Assembly: GCA_945878355.1 (NCBI GenBank)
Contig: CAMCTC010000001.1
Span: 62,001-126,000 of the forward strand
DNA length: 64,000 nucleotides
Source of the DNA: Bordetella parapertussis
GTDB lineage: Bacteria > Pseudomonadota > Gammaproteobacteria > Burkholderiales > Burkholderiaceae_C
Direction: 5' to 3'
Below the pieces are notes generated by a model. It was not told where the DNA came from, did not search any database, and worked only from the letters and a program-made list of their open reading frames with translations. The translations under genes and the position numbers were made by a program. This document shows positions 36,880-46,089 of the stretch, piece after piece; the first letter of the stretch is position 1, and each line of letters starts with the position of its first letter.

Positions 36880-39654
36880 TTACTTCTTGAGCAGGTCCTT
36901 GACTGCGTCCTTGGCACCTTCGAGCGTCGCGCCGACGTCCTTGCCAACTTGTTTGGCGCTCTGCTTCATCAATGACCGTTTTGACACGAGAGTGCCATCC
37001 TCAGTCTCGGACACCTCTGACCGCGCACTTAATCCCGCCCTCCTCGAACCAACGGCCGTGCGGATACTTGCGCCTTCTGCCTGTACCTCGCGACGGGTTG
37101 ATGAAGACGCCGCAGCGCCAGCCTTCTGCAACTGCGCTCCGCGCTGAAAGCCTTCGACGCGTTGATCGTTGAGGCGATGCCTGGCATCGACATCTGGTGA
37201 GAGGGCGGTGTCGCTGCTTTGAACAAGATGCTGTCCCCGAACCTGCTCGAAGGTTGTCGGAATGCCCGTCCCATCCGAAAAGGTGCGATTCGGCTTGAGC
37301 GATTGCCTGGCAAGTTCAGCGCTCATGAGCAGGTGCGCCGCCGCACTGTCGCCTCCATACTGTTCCGCGTAGCGAGTAAACATCGCGAGGTTGTGCGGGT
37401 CTTGGGCGATGTCGATTGAGATCGTCTCGCCCTTCTCGTATGCGTTGGACACTCGTTCTGAGAGCGCGGTGCGCTCTGCGAGGCTGGAATCTGCGCGGGC
37501 CGACCGCGCTGCTGTTGCAGTGAGCCTGGATGCCAGCTCTCGCGCCTCGCGCGAGTCGGTAGCGACAAGGTTGGCGAAACTTGCATCCCGGGACACCCGG
37601 TCGCCAAACTGCTTGAACTCCGACAGTTGTTCTGTGCTCAGCGTGCTGAGCACCTTGTGCTCATCAGCTGAGAGGCCGGATAGATAGGACTTGTCTGCGC
37701 TGGCATTCAACCTGGCACCGACAAATCGAGCGTCGATGCCTGCGTGGCCTGCGGCACCAATCGCGATTCGCGCAACCTGCGACTGCGTCAAACCCGTGCT
37801 TTCAGCAACGCTCTTCGTGATCTGATCCAGTCGATTCAGCGTCTGTCCAAGTTGCTCGAAACTGCTCGACGTCGAGCCGGTGGTGTTGCGGGTGGATCGC
37901 AGCTTCGACAGCCCGCGGCTGAACGCCTCGGACAGGACAGCAGAGCGCTCCATGCTTGCCGCCACGGCTTCGCCTTTCGCGGCGTCGACCTGGCGACTGG
38001 CGTCCTGAACGTCCTGCTCGGACACCCGCATCGAGACCACCCGCGATGCATACCCCTGGTTGCGCAACAGGCTAACAGCCGTGCGTCCGGTCAGCGCATT
38101 CGAGGACAACGTGTTGCCGCTCAGGTCGTTCTGCCAACTGCTCATAAACGCGGAGGTCCGGTTCGGCGCCAGCTGCATCTGGTCCATCGCAACGTTGCCC
38201 ATGGTCACGTTGCCAACGGCCGCAGAACTGGTCGTGCCTGAAAGCATGCCCTGTAGGCCCGACAGGCCACCCACCAGCGCGGTTCCAAAATTCTCCATGC
38301 GCTTGAGCGCGGCCCAGGCGAACAACGGGATGCTGATCGCCAGGTAGCCGACCACCGCCTCGCCCGAGATCGCTCGCGAGTAGATCGTCGACGCGGTCTG
38401 CAGCGACAGCGCCTTGGCGCCGGTCCCCAGGTCGGCCGCGGCGGCCAGGTCGTAGGCGGCGTAGATCGACGCCATGTAGTTGAGGACGGCGTAGAGTGGT
38501 GGCCAGAGTTGGATCCAGATCAGGATCGCGGCGTAGCCCTTGAACGCGATCATGGTTTCGCGGCCGCTGGTCAGCAGGAGCAGCAGCACCAGCAGCGGGA
38601 AGAGGGCATAGGTGACTGCCTCGATGACGTTGCGGAACACCGGCAGTGCCTGTTCCGCGACCTTGCCGTAGTTCAGCCAGGTGGCGTTCTGCTGCGCGAC
38701 AGCCTGGGCACGGCCGACTGCGAGCACCATCGATGCCGGGTCGTTGACCTTCTGGCCGATGATGCTGCTGGTGTCGTTGATCGCGTTGAGCACCGCGTTC
38801 TGGCGGATCAGGTCCGCGGCGGTCGCCGCGGCGTTGGCGATGCTGTTCTTTACATAGGCCTGCTGGATCTGGCCGGCTATTGCCCCAGCCGCAGCTGCAC
38901 TCGGCAACGTCGGGTTCAGCTGGAAGGCCAGCTTGCCCTGGATGCGGGTGATCTGTGCCGGCAGGCGGCCGTTGAGATTCGTGTAGGCGTTCGGGCAGGT
39001 GTCCACCGTGACGGCGCCGCCTGCGCCGGTGAGGGTCGTGAAGCGCGCTGGGTTCGGGGTTCCCATCAACGCCCAGACATCGTCCGACCCAGAGAACGTG
39101 CCTGGATCGACGGTGCCGTCGATCAGGTCGTACATCGTGCAGTTGTGGATGTAGTTGATCAGATCGGTGCGGAAGTTCGGGTCCTGAAACACGACGCTGC
39201 CGGTGTCGCGGATCAGGCGGTTGCCGAACATCAGCCCGTTCTTCTCGTAGGTGAGTTCGCTGGGTAGGCCGCCAACACCCGGGATGACCTGGAAGGCCGT
39301 CTCGAACAGGCCCGTGAGCGTGTGGCCGATGGTGCTGGTGATGCTGCCCAGCATGGCCACCCCGAAGGGCACGTTGGCCACCACTTTCACCGCCGAACCG
39401 CCGGTCTTGTCGACGATGCCCACGGTGACGCGCGGCACGATGAGGACCGAGAACACCAGCAGCACCGTGCCGAGCCACTTCCAGCCCTGCAACTTCTCGG
39501 GCGCGAACGCATAGGCGATCAGGGCGGCGGCGAAGCCGCAGAAGGCGACCGCCGCCGCGGCGGCCATGTAGTCGCTGGAGGCATGGATGGCCGCGGCCGC
39601 GTTGAAGATGCCGAACAGGCTGTCGGAGTTCTGGTAGGCGTAGATCTCCCACAT
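36880..39654 (-). CDS. traG: Conjugal transfer protein TraG (F type)
   Basis: The 924-residue protein is close in length to F-plasmid TraG (938). The N-terminal half has several membrane segments (YMAAAAAVAFCGFAAALIAYA, LGTVLLVFSVLIVPRVTVGI, VTYALFPLLVLLLLLTSG, GYAAILIWIQLWPPLYAVLN) and matches the TraG_N domain. The C-terminal half is polar and helical (SASRQVDAAKGEAVAASMERS and similar), as in the periplasmic part used for mating-pair stabilisation and entry exclusion. It is downstream of traH and traF. It appears intact, while the rest of the transfer set is mostly missing. Confidence 0.88.
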   Translation of the reverse strand: MWEIYAYQNSDSLFGIFNAAAAIHASSDYMAAAAAVAFCGFAAALIAYAFAPEKLQGWKWLGTVLLVFSVLIVPRVTVGIVDKTGGSAVKVVANVPFGVAMLGSITSTIGHTLTGLFETAFQVIPGVGGLPSELTYEKNGLMFGNRLIRDTGSVVFQDPNFRTDLINYIHNCTMYDLIDGTVDPGTFSGSDDVWALMGTPNPARFTTLTGAGGAVTVDTCPNAYTNLNGRLPAQITRIQGKLAFQLNPTLPSAAAAGAIAGQIQQAYVKNSIANAAATAADLIRQNAVLNAINDTSSIIGQKVNDPASMVLAVGRAQAVAQQNATWLNYGKVAEQALPVFRNVIEAVTYALFPLLVLLLLLTSGRETMIAFKGYAAILIWIQLWPPLYAVLNYMASIYAAYDLAAAADLGTGAKALSLQTASTIYSRAISGEAVVGYLAISIPLFAWAALKRMENFGTALVGGLSGLQGMLSGTTSSAAVGNVTMGNVAMDQMQLAPNRTSAFMSSWQNDLSGNTLSSNALTGRTAVSLLRNQGYASRVVSMRVSEQDVQDASRQVDAAKGEAVAASMERSAVLSEAFSRGLSKLRSTRNTTGSTSSSFEQLGQTLNRLDQITKSVAESTGLTQSQVARIAIGAAGHAGIDARFVGARLNASADKSYLSGLSADEHKVLSTLSTEQLSEFKQFGDRVSRDASFANLVATDSREARELASRLTATAARSARADSSLAERTALSERVSNAYEKGETISIDIAQDPHNLAMFTRYAEQYGGDSAAAHLLMSAELARQSLKPNRTFSDGTGIPTTFEQVRGQHLVQSSDTALSPDVDARHRLNDQRVEGFQRGAQLQKAGAAASSSTRREVQAEGASIRTAVGSRRAGLSARSEVSETEDGTLVSKRSLMKQSAKQVGKDVGATLEGAKDAVKDLLKK

Positions 39655-39688
39655 GACGAGCCCCCGAATTCGCCGAGTGCGCTGCCGC

Positions 39689-41149
39689 CTATCGCGACAG
39701 GAAGGCAGCCTGCTGGCCCAGCATGTCCATCACGTGTTGCGGCATGCTGGATCGAAGCTGGCGCTCCAACTGCTCCAGATGGCTGAACACGGCCCGGAAC
39801 GAGCCGACCTTCTGGTACAGCAGGTTCTTCTCCTGCGACAACTGAAGCAGCATGGCCTGCGCGCGCTGACGCACGTGGTTGGCGAGGTCGCGCTGGGTCT
39901 GCTGCAGCGTGTAGTCCTTGTCGAGCGCCGCCATGCCAACGCGAAGGTTGCGCTCCAGGAAGACGTACGCGTAGTCGGCGGCGATGACGTCGCGGTATTG
40001 GCCGATCAGACTGTCCGAGAGCCCGGACCCGGGGATGGTGGCGCCGATCGACAGCATCTTGTAGACCGGCTCGGTGGTCTGGTTGACGAAGCCGACTTCG
40101 GCGGAGTTGTTGGGGATGGCGGCGCGCGTGGCGATCTTGTCGGCGATCGAGCGCATCATGGTTTCCACCCGCGCCGTGAACGGCGTTTGCGTGTAGGCCG
40201 GGTTCAGCGTCACCACGTCGCAGTTGACATAGTCGTTGCAGCGCAGCATGTGCTGGGTCACGTCGGTGCCGGCGCCGGGGGCCTGGCCGTAGAGCAACTG
40301 GCTGATCGACGTGATGGTCGGCGCGATCGGCTCGGGGTCGCGCGCGTCCTCCTCGGCGTGGAAGATCACGGTGCCGACGATGCTCATGATCAGCTCGCGC
40401 TCCGCATCGTCGAGCGAGGCGCCTGTGCGCTGCAGCGCCTTCCAGGTCAGATTGCCGACGAAGGGCGCCTTGTTGCGCACATTGGCGTCGCCGGATGAGC
40501 GGGCGGTGGCCAGGATGCTGGTGCGGCCGGTGGCGCAGCGCCGGCGCGCTGCGTCGCGGTCGCTCTCCAGCCCCGTCTCGATCGCCAGATCGGCGCAGGC
40601 CTCCTGGGAGCTGTAGCCTGCCGCTTCGGCCGCCGTGCTGACGATGGCCTTGGCCGTCTCGCAGGAGTTGATGCGGGCGTTGTTGATCCAGGTCTCCAGG
40701 CCCTTGGCCCACTTGGTCAGCCCGCCGAGTAACGGCGAGACCGATTCGAGCGCGAGCTGGAAGGCGATGCCCGGCAGCGCGGCGGTGATGTTGCGCAGCA
40801 TGTTCTTGAACTCGGCCGCCGAGATGTGGGAGAACGAACCGCCGAACACGTCAATGCCGCCGCAGCCAGCCTTGGCGCTGGGGAACTGGATCGCCGCGAG
40901 CTGGTAGACCTTGTTCGGCGCCCGCATGAACAGGCTGCCCCCGGTGTAGGTGTTGAAGGTCTGGCCGCGGAACGCGCCGGGCGCCGTGTAGTTGCCGATC
41001 GCTCCGAGGCTGTTGAACATGTTGTTCACTTCGGTGTTCAGGTCCCCGGCACGTAGGGTGATCGGCGACAGGGCGAGTGCGGTGGCCGCGACCGTCGCGA
41101 TCGTCGCTCTGGCGCGTCCGGCCATGCGTTGCGTTTTCAGCGAGTTCAT
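39689..41149 (-). CDS. traH: Conjugal transfer pilus assembly protein TraH
   Basis: The 486-residue periplasmic protein has a signal peptide (RATIATVAATALALSPITLRAG). It begins NTEVNNMFNSLGAIGNYTAPGAFRGQ, the TraH N-terminal signature, and has GGSLFMRAPNK and CGGIDVFGGSFSHISA. The C-terminal region is helical (QTQRDLANHVRQRAQAMLLQ). It works with TraF, TraU and TraW in F-type pilus assembly. It lies between traF (21 bp) and traG (34 bp), the order known from SXT/R391 and F-like systems. Confidence 0.92.
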   Translation of the reverse strand: MNSLKTQRMAGRARATIATVAATALALSPITLRAGDLNTEVNNMFNSLGAIGNYTAPGAFRGQTFNTYTGGSLFMRAPNKVYQLAAIQFPSAKAGCGGIDVFGGSFSHISAAEFKNMLRNITAALPGIAFQLALESVSPLLGGLTKWAKGLETWINNARINSCETAKAIVSTAAEAAGYSSQEACADLAIETGLESDRDAARRRCATGRTSILATARSSGDANVRNKAPFVGNLTWKALQRTGASLDDAERELIMSIVGTVIFHAEEDARDPEPIAPTITSISQLLYGQAPGAGTDVTQHMLRCNDYVNCDVVTLNPAYTQTPFTARVETMMRSIADKIATRAAIPNNSAEVGFVNQTTEPVYKMLSIGATIPGSGLSDSLIGQYRDVIAADYAYVFLERNLRVGMAALDKDYTLQQTQRDLANHVRQRAQAMLLQLSQEKNLLYQKVGSFRAVFSHLEQLERQLRSSMPQHVMDMLGQQAAFLSR

Positions 41150-41170
41150 GAGGGTGCTCCTCTTGAGTCG

Positions 41171-42022
41171 TCAGGGCGGCCCGGATTGCCGCGCGAGTAG
41201 GGACGTGGCCGACTCCGCGGGTGACGCTGTCGAGGGTGCCGCGACGATGGCGATCCGTTCCACCAACTGCGCTTCCGACAGCACACCGAAGCCGATGGGC
41301 GTGATCTTTCCGGTGAAGGGCTGGGCGAGGTACACGGCCGGGACCTGGGTGACCTTCAGCGTGGTCGCAATGCCGTTGTCGCGCCGCGCGTCCGGGAAGC
41401 CGGGCATAGCCCCGCCATCGACGCTGATCGCCACCACGCGGATGCCGTGGCGTGCCTGGAACGCTTCCAGCGTCGGCGCGAAGGCATGGCAGTAGGGACA
41501 GTCGCTGCGGAAGAAGAAGAACAGCACGTGGTCGCGTCCCAGCGCACCGATCGACTCGCTGCGCTGGGACATCTGCAGTTGGTCGAAGACCTCCAGTGCC
41601 TTGGCGTTGACAGGGCGGCCCTGCAGGGTCGGATCCAGCTCGGGCGTGGCCCAGGCGATGCGCTGGGCGACGTCGGCGAAGGTGGAGGCGCGCGCCACCA
41701 CCTTGGCCTCGAGCTCCATGTAGCGACGCACGTTCGCTTCGGTCGGCCGCATGATGGCGATGTTCCGGCTCTCCTCGAGCGACTTCTGCAGGCGCTCGAA
41801 CTCGACGATCTCGGGCGGCTTGCCAGCAGTGGGCCTCGCAGAGGCAGGGGCGACCTTGGGTGGCGGTGAGGGTCGGTCCTCGGGCTCCGGTTCGGGTTCT
41901 TCGTAGAAATGCCAGCCGCGCCACGCATCGGACCAGTAGCGCGACGCCGTGGCCTGCGCCTCGGCGGTCAACGGCAAGATGACAGTCGACAGCAAAGTCA
42001 ACGAGGCGAGGATCCCCTTCAT
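41171..42022 (-). CDS. traF: Conjugal transfer protein TraF (thioredoxin-like)
   Basis: The 283-residue periplasmic protein has a signal peptide (MKGILASLTLLSTVILPLTAEAQA). It has a proline-rich stretch (EEPEPEPEDRPSPPPKVAP) and a C-terminal thioredoxin fold with the redox motif FFFFRSDCPYCHAFAPTL and cis-Pro region TQVPAVYL. CPYC suggests real disulfide exchange, useful for the cysteine-rich TraN and other pilus proteins. It is upstream of traH. Confidence 0.88.
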   Translation of the reverse strand: MKGILASLTLLSTVILPLTAEAQATASRYWSDAWRGWHFYEEPEPEPEDRPSPPPKVAPASARPTAGKPPEIVEFERLQKSLEESRNIAIMRPTEANVRRYMELEAKVVARASTFADVAQRIAWATPELDPTLQGRPVNAKALEVFDQLQMSQRSESIGALGRDHVLFFFFRSDCPYCHAFAPTLEAFQARHGIRVVAISVDGGAMPGFPDARRDNGIATTLKVTQVPAVYLAQPFTGKITPIGFGVLSEAQLVERIAIVAAPSTASPAESATSLLARQSGPP

Positions 42023-42032
42023 CACCGGCCCC

Positions 42033-42407
42033 TCACGACAGCGACTTGGGCGGTTGCCCGTCACGGCAGTAGTTGATGCCGAAGTCGATGGTCTGACGGC
42101 GCGGTGCCGGCACCCCGGGCAGCTGAACACCGTCCTGCCAGAAGCGAACCTTCAGGCGGCTGCAGCCTGCCTGCGCATACCGCCGCTCGGTGGTCACGTC
42201 GATGTAGATCGGTGTGGTGCCTTTGAAGCGCTGCGTGATCGCGTCGGCGACTTCGCCCACCAGAACGCCCTGGGCCTGCCCGCTCGGCGCATCGATGGCG
42301 GCGATCAGCAGCAGTTTGGCGTCCTGCACCGGGGTGCGGTCCTGCGCCATGGCTCCCGAGCCGATGCCGATGACCATCGCCAGTGCGAGCATCGGAGGCG
42401 GCTTCAT
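42033..42407 (-). CDS. Small periplasmic protein between traN and traF
   Basis: The 124-residue protein has a signal peptide (MLALAMVIGIGSGAMAQ). The mature domain has two cysteines (AQAGCSRLKVRFWQDGVQLP and DFGINYCRDGQPP) that may form a disulfide. No transfer-protein family was recognised. It overlaps the end of traN by 4 bp (ATGA) and is 10 bp before traF, so it is part of the transfer operon. Confidence 0.7.
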   Translation of the reverse strand: MKPPPMLALAMVIGIGSGAMAQDRTPVQDAKLLLIAAIDAPSGQAQGVLVGEVADAITQRFKGTTPIYIDVTTERRYAQAGCSRLKVRFWQDGVQLPGVPAPRRQTIDFGINYCRDGQPPKSLS

Positions 42408-43879
42408 TGGCACCTCCCTTGGCCGTAGTAGCAGGTCGGGAGGCGGCTGGCGCCGTTGCCTTGCAGCGTGGCCACGTCGGGCAGCGTCGGCACCAGCGAC
42501 GCGTAGAACTCCGACAGGTCCATCGCCGCAAAATTGAGCGTCTGAAGCTGCGCGACGGTGAAGCCGGAGCAGTCGGCGCTCTGCGCACCACCCCAGCCCT
42601 TGCCGATTTGCGCGCGGCCCTGTTCGTTGACGATGCGGGCGAGCATCGAGTTGAAACAGCACTTCGAGGTTGTGTGTTCGATGTAGGACACGCAGGCGCC
42701 GAGGATCCGGATGCAGGACGAGCACCAGGTGCCGATCGTGTGGCACAGCTTGGCGCCTTCCTTCATCGCCAGCTTTCCCTCGTCCTCGTTGCAGGACATC
42801 ATCGACAGGATGATGTAGATGACCACGGCGATGACCAGCGACCAGGGATCGAAGGCGACGACCAGGCTGTCGCCGGCATAGAGCACGGACGAGCCGGCCG
42901 GCAGTGCGGTGCCGTTGACCGCGACGGTCACGCCGTAGCTCGTGAAGCTGCCGCTGAAGCCGGCGCCGGACAGCAGGGCCGACATGCCCTGGTACAGGAA
43001 CTCCCGGTTCTCGGAGTTCATCAGCACGTCGTAGACCAGCCGTGAGCCGCTGCCGAACAGGCTTTGGTTGGTCATGCCCGCGCCCGCAGCGTCGGCGTAG
43101 CAGCAGTTCTTCAGCAGGCGGTCTCGGCAGCGGTTCTCCTCACCCTTGAACACCTGCATGCGGTCGGAGTCGAGATACACGCCCGCCTCCCGGCCCGCCT
43201 CCAGCATCGACATGCTGCGCGCGAAGTCGGCGTCGTTCGGTGCGCTGATGTCGAAGCAGTTGCCGTTCAGGCAGAAGACGTTGGACGGGCAGTTGCTGGC
43301 CGTGGTGACGCTCTGCGCCGGCACCGGGCAGCTGTAGCCGTCTTCAACGACCTCGCAGACGCCCGTGGTGGCGTTGGCCTGCTTGCACGCCGAGCTCTGC
43401 GGGGTGCAACCGGCGGCCACCAGCGGCGCGCACTGGTCGACCGGCGCTCCGCTGCTGCAGGTCATCGTGCTCGTGTACTCCCAGCAGTCGCGATACACCG
43501 AGACGCCGTCGATCACCTTGGTCGCCGGGCCGTCGGTGCAGACGGCGGCCGTGCTGACGGTGCAGCGGCCACCGGCCGCGAGCGCCGGGCATTGGTCGTC
43601 CCAGCGGTCGGTTGCGGTCACGGCCGTGGTCGGTCGCGTGTAGGTCAACCGCATCGTCGGGATTGGGCCGTAGGCCGGATTGGGTGCCCAACCGACCACG
43701 GCGCGATCGGCGTCGATGTTCCAGTAGTAGCCCGGCACCGTGCCCGTGATGTCGGTACCGGCGTAGGGTGTCCAGCCGCCGGCCGGCGCATAACACTTGG
43801 CGCCATCCAGCACGGTCGTCGTGCAGCCGTTGTCGCCCTGACACAGGGCGCCGCAAGGTAATTGTCGCCAACCAACCAT
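42404..43879 (-). pseudogene. traN: TraN mating-pair stabilisation protein, 5' end lost
   Basis: The remaining 491 residues are cysteine-rich, as in TraN (PAQSVTTASNCPSNVFCLNGNC, ENRCRDRLLKNCCYADA, CVSYIEHTTSKCCFNSMLAR). The C-terminus CSGFTVAQLQTLNFAAMDLSEF is a known TraN end. No signal peptide is present. The frame begins at a chance ATG (MVGWRQLPCGAL), close to where the opposite-strand gene at 43881 also loses its start. TraN is an outer-membrane adhesin and cannot be exported without its signal, so this copy is probably dead. Confidence 0.8.
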
Positions 43880-43880
43880 C

Positions 43881-44153
43881 AGTCCACTGCCCAAGGAGCC
43901 GCTGCCGATCCGCTTGGTCTTCAAGCTGGAGCGCGCCGAGCATCCGCATCTGTATGACGAACTGATCCGCTTCCGCAAGGGCGCCAAGCGTGTGAATCGG
44001 CTGCGCCTGCTTGCCTACGACGGATTGCTGGCGCAGAACGGCTTGCTGGTGAGCGACGGCCTGGCCGCGCGCGCCGACGGCCATGGTGCCGGGGCAGAGG
44101 AGGGTGCCAGTGCGGTCACGAACGACCTGTTTGCGCCAGCCATCGAAAGCTGA
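43881..44153 (+). pseudogene. Small element protein, start codon lost at junction
   Basis: The frame reads PLPKEPLPIRLVFKLERAE then HPHLYDELIRFRKGAKRVNR and ends VTNDLFAPAIES. This looks like a conserved short protein of conjugative elements with its usual N-terminus nearly complete, but no ATG or GTG lies in frame upstream. Only a TTG at 43914 would shorten it into the conserved part. The sequence to its left is traN on the other strand, so a deletion joined the two. It is 7 bp before the CFI-box gene. Confidence 0.5.
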
Positions 44154-44160
44154 GGGGCTC

Positions 44161-44625
44161 ATGAAGCACCGCAGCAAGCGGCGCCGATCCGACGCGATCG
44201 TCAGCGCATCCGAACTCGCCCAGATGGGTCGCTGCGAACAGCTCGTCCTGTTCGAGCATCGGCACGGCCAGCGCCGACTGCCGCATCAGGAGGCCGCACG
44301 GCGCCAAGGCCTGGCGGCACATGAGCGCTTCGAGCAGGAGGGCTGTGCCGTTCGCGCGGCCGGCTTGCGCCGCGCAGGACGCTGCTTTGTCGCCAGTCTG
44401 CTCTTCGGCGAGGCCTGGCAGACCCAAGCGCTTCGTCGGTTCAGGGACAAGGTATTGCGCCTGCGAGGATGGGGGCGTGGCTTGATCCGGCTCTACTACC
44501 GTGGCGCACCCAGGGTGTGCGTTGTCCTCCGGCGTTGGCCGGTGCTGCGCCGGCCCGTTCGAGCGGTGCTCGGCGTCTTCGCGGCCGGGGTGAGGCTGAT
44601 GCTGGGTGGAGCGGCACCGAGATGA
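44161..44625 (+). CDS. CFI-box protein of the element
   Basis: The 154-residue protein begins basic (MKHRSKRRRSDAIVSASELA). Its segment SASELAQMGRCEQLVLFEHRHG resembles the first motif of Cas4/RecB-like nucleases. The C-terminal half carries a CFI-box-like region, CFVASLLFGEAWQTQALRRF then RDKVLRLRGWGRGLIRLYYR, ending with an amphipathic/hydrophobic helix. CFI-box tails are found on diverse proteins and are of unknown role. It overlaps the nuclease gene by 4 bp (ATGA). Confidence 0.65.
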   Translation: MKHRSKRRRSDAIVSASELAQMGRCEQLVLFEHRHGQRRLPHQEAARRQGLAAHERFEQEGCAVRAAGLRRAGRCFVASLLFGEAWQTQALRRFRDKVLRLRGWGRGLIRLYYRGAPRVCVVLRRWPVLRRPVRAVLGVFAAGVRLMLGGAAPR

Positions 44626-45185
44626 GCGATCTCCTGGTCGACATTGGCTGCGCGACTGTCGAGGGTGCGGTTGCGCTCGGCCTGTTGCTGCACCTGAGGA
44701 AACGACAGGCCAGGGGTGTCGAACGCCGACCGCGACCGGTCGCCCTGCGGGACGCCGAACTCGTCCACATCGAGAAGACGTTCAGGACGACCAGTCCGGT
44801 CCCCGTCGCCGCGAAGCTGGATCGCGCCTATCGGCTGCCGTCCGGACAGTTGGTGCTGGTGGAACTGAAGACGCGATGGAATGGTGGGCCGAACCTCTCG
44901 GACGTGATCCAGTTGTCGGCGCAGCGGGTGGCGCTGTCGGCGGCCACCGGACAGACCGTTGCAGCCGAGGCCTTCGTGCTGATCAAGCGGCCTGGTGCTC
45001 GGCGGTCGCCCGTCGCGCACCGGGTCGACCTGTTGTCCGTCGATCAGGTGGCTGTGCTGGTCCGGCGAAGGGAAGCGATCCTCGCGGACCGGATCTCTCC
45101 AAGGTACGCGGCGGAGGCGGGCCACTGCCAAAGTTGCGCGTTCAGAAGCCAGTGTGAGGGCGCTGGCAGACAGCAACGCTCCTAG
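44622..45185 (+). CDS. PD-(D/E)XK nuclease, Cas4-like
   Basis: The 187-residue protein has an N-terminal membrane-like helix (ATVEGAVALGLLLHLR). The PD-(D/E)XK core is VPVAAKLDRAYRL (Asp), VLVELKTRWNG (ExK) and VIQLSAQRVAL (Gln motif). The C-terminal GHCQSCAFRSQCEG holds three cysteines as in Cas4 iron-sulfur exonucleases. The usual fourth, N-terminal cysteine is not in the matching place here but occurs in the upstream overlapping gene (MGRCEQLV). It is found in F-type conjugative elements near the transfer genes; its role is unproven. Confidence 0.75.
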   Translation: MSDLLVDIGCATVEGAVALGLLLHLRKRQARGVERRPRPVALRDAELVHIEKTFRTTSPVPVAAKLDRAYRLPSGQLVLVELKTRWNGGPNLSDVIQLSAQRVALSAATGQTVAAEAFVLIKRPGARRSPVAHRVDLLSVDQVAVLVRRREAILADRISPRYAAEAGHCQSCAFRSQCEGAGRQQRS

Positions 45186-45233
45186 TCTAGAGGTCGCCTC
45201 ATGCTATCCGCCATTGGCGTATACTCTTCGTCG

Positions 45234-45545
45234 ATGGAGTTCATCGAGACGCCGACGTTCACGCGCCAGGTGCAGGAACTGCTCAGCGACGAGGAGTACC
45301 GCGGACTTCAGAACACGCTGGCCGAGAACCCTGAGAGCGGGGATCTCATCAAGGCCGGTGGCGGTATCCGCAAGGTTCGCCATGCGGTGCAGGGCAGGGG
45401 CAAGAGCGGGGGCGTTCGTGCCATCTACTACTGGATCAAGGATCGGCACCAGATCTACATGCTGGTCGTCTACCCGAAGTCCAAGAAGGACGACCTGAGC
45501 GACAAGGAAACGGCCATCTTGCGCGAGCTGGTCAAGGAGCTGTGA
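45234..45545 (+). CDS. RelE/HigB-family toxin
   Basis: The 103-residue protein begins MEFIETPTFTRQVQELLSDE and has GDLIKAGGGIRKVRHAVQG, GGVRAIYYWIKDRHQIYMLVVY and SKKDDLSDKE. This is the RelE-like fold of ribosome-dependent mRNA interferases paired with NadS. ATG 45234 is chosen because the family starts there; an in-frame ATG at 45201 would add 11 residues. It is 2 bp before the antitoxin gene (toxin-first order). TATACT at 45220 could be the -10 element if the start is 45234. Both genes look intact. Confidence 0.88.
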   Translation: MEFIETPTFTRQVQELLSDEEYRGLQNTLAENPESGDLIKAGGGIRKVRHAVQGRGKSGGVRAIYYWIKDRHQIYMLVVYPKSKKDDLSDKETAILRELVKEL

Positions 45546-45547
45546 AC

Positions 45548-45838
45548 ATGGACAAGACGCTGTTTGAAGAACTTGTGGGCAGCCTCAAGGAAGCCAAGGC
45601 CATCGCCAAGGGGCGTGCCAAGCCGTCCCGGCGTTTCGAGGTGACGGCCCCGGATGCCAAGGCCGTGCGGGAGCAGACGGGTTTGTCGCAAGGCGACTTT
45701 GCCAAGCTCATGCGGGTGAGTGTGAAGACGCTGCAGAACTGGGAGCAGCACCGGCGCAACCCCACGGGTCCGGCGGCGGCGCTGCTCAAGATCGTGTCTA
45801 CGGCGCCGGAGTTGGCGCTGAAGTCGCTGCACGGCTGA
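45548..45838 (+). CDS. NadS/HigA-like XRE antitoxin
   Basis: The 96-residue protein begins MDKTLFEELVGSLKEAKAI and has the helix-turn-helix KAVREQTGLSQGDFAKLMRV, then SVKTLQNWEQHRRNPTGPAA and ALLKIVSTAPELAL. This is the NadS pattern that accompanies this RelE type. It neutralises the toxin and represses the pair. About 250 bp with no recognised gene follow. Confidence 0.9.
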   Translation: MDKTLFEELVGSLKEAKAIAKGRAKPSRRFEVTAPDAKAVREQTGLSQGDFAKLMRVSVKTLQNWEQHRRNPTGPAAALLKIVSTAPELALKSLHG

Positions 45839-46089
45839 AGCGACGGTCACTGTTTTCAAGTCGGCCAAGCCGCTGGACTGGGCCTTCCAGCGCTCAGCAG
45901 AGCAGACTTGGGAACTCGCAAAGCGGGCAACTCGAAGGGTGTCCTGATCCCAAAGCCGAGAGGGCAATGACGAACGGGACTGGTGATGAAGGCGGGTCAC
46001 ATCTGGGTAGCCTCGCGCGGCCAGAACTCAAGGCGAATCATCCATCATCAGACTCGGCAAAGCGTCGTACCCGTGGAATCGAGCTGCTC

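Noticed and set aside
38072..39652. 526-residue open frame within traG in another phase
   Set aside because: Arg/His/Gly-rich frame-shifted translation of traG without motifs.
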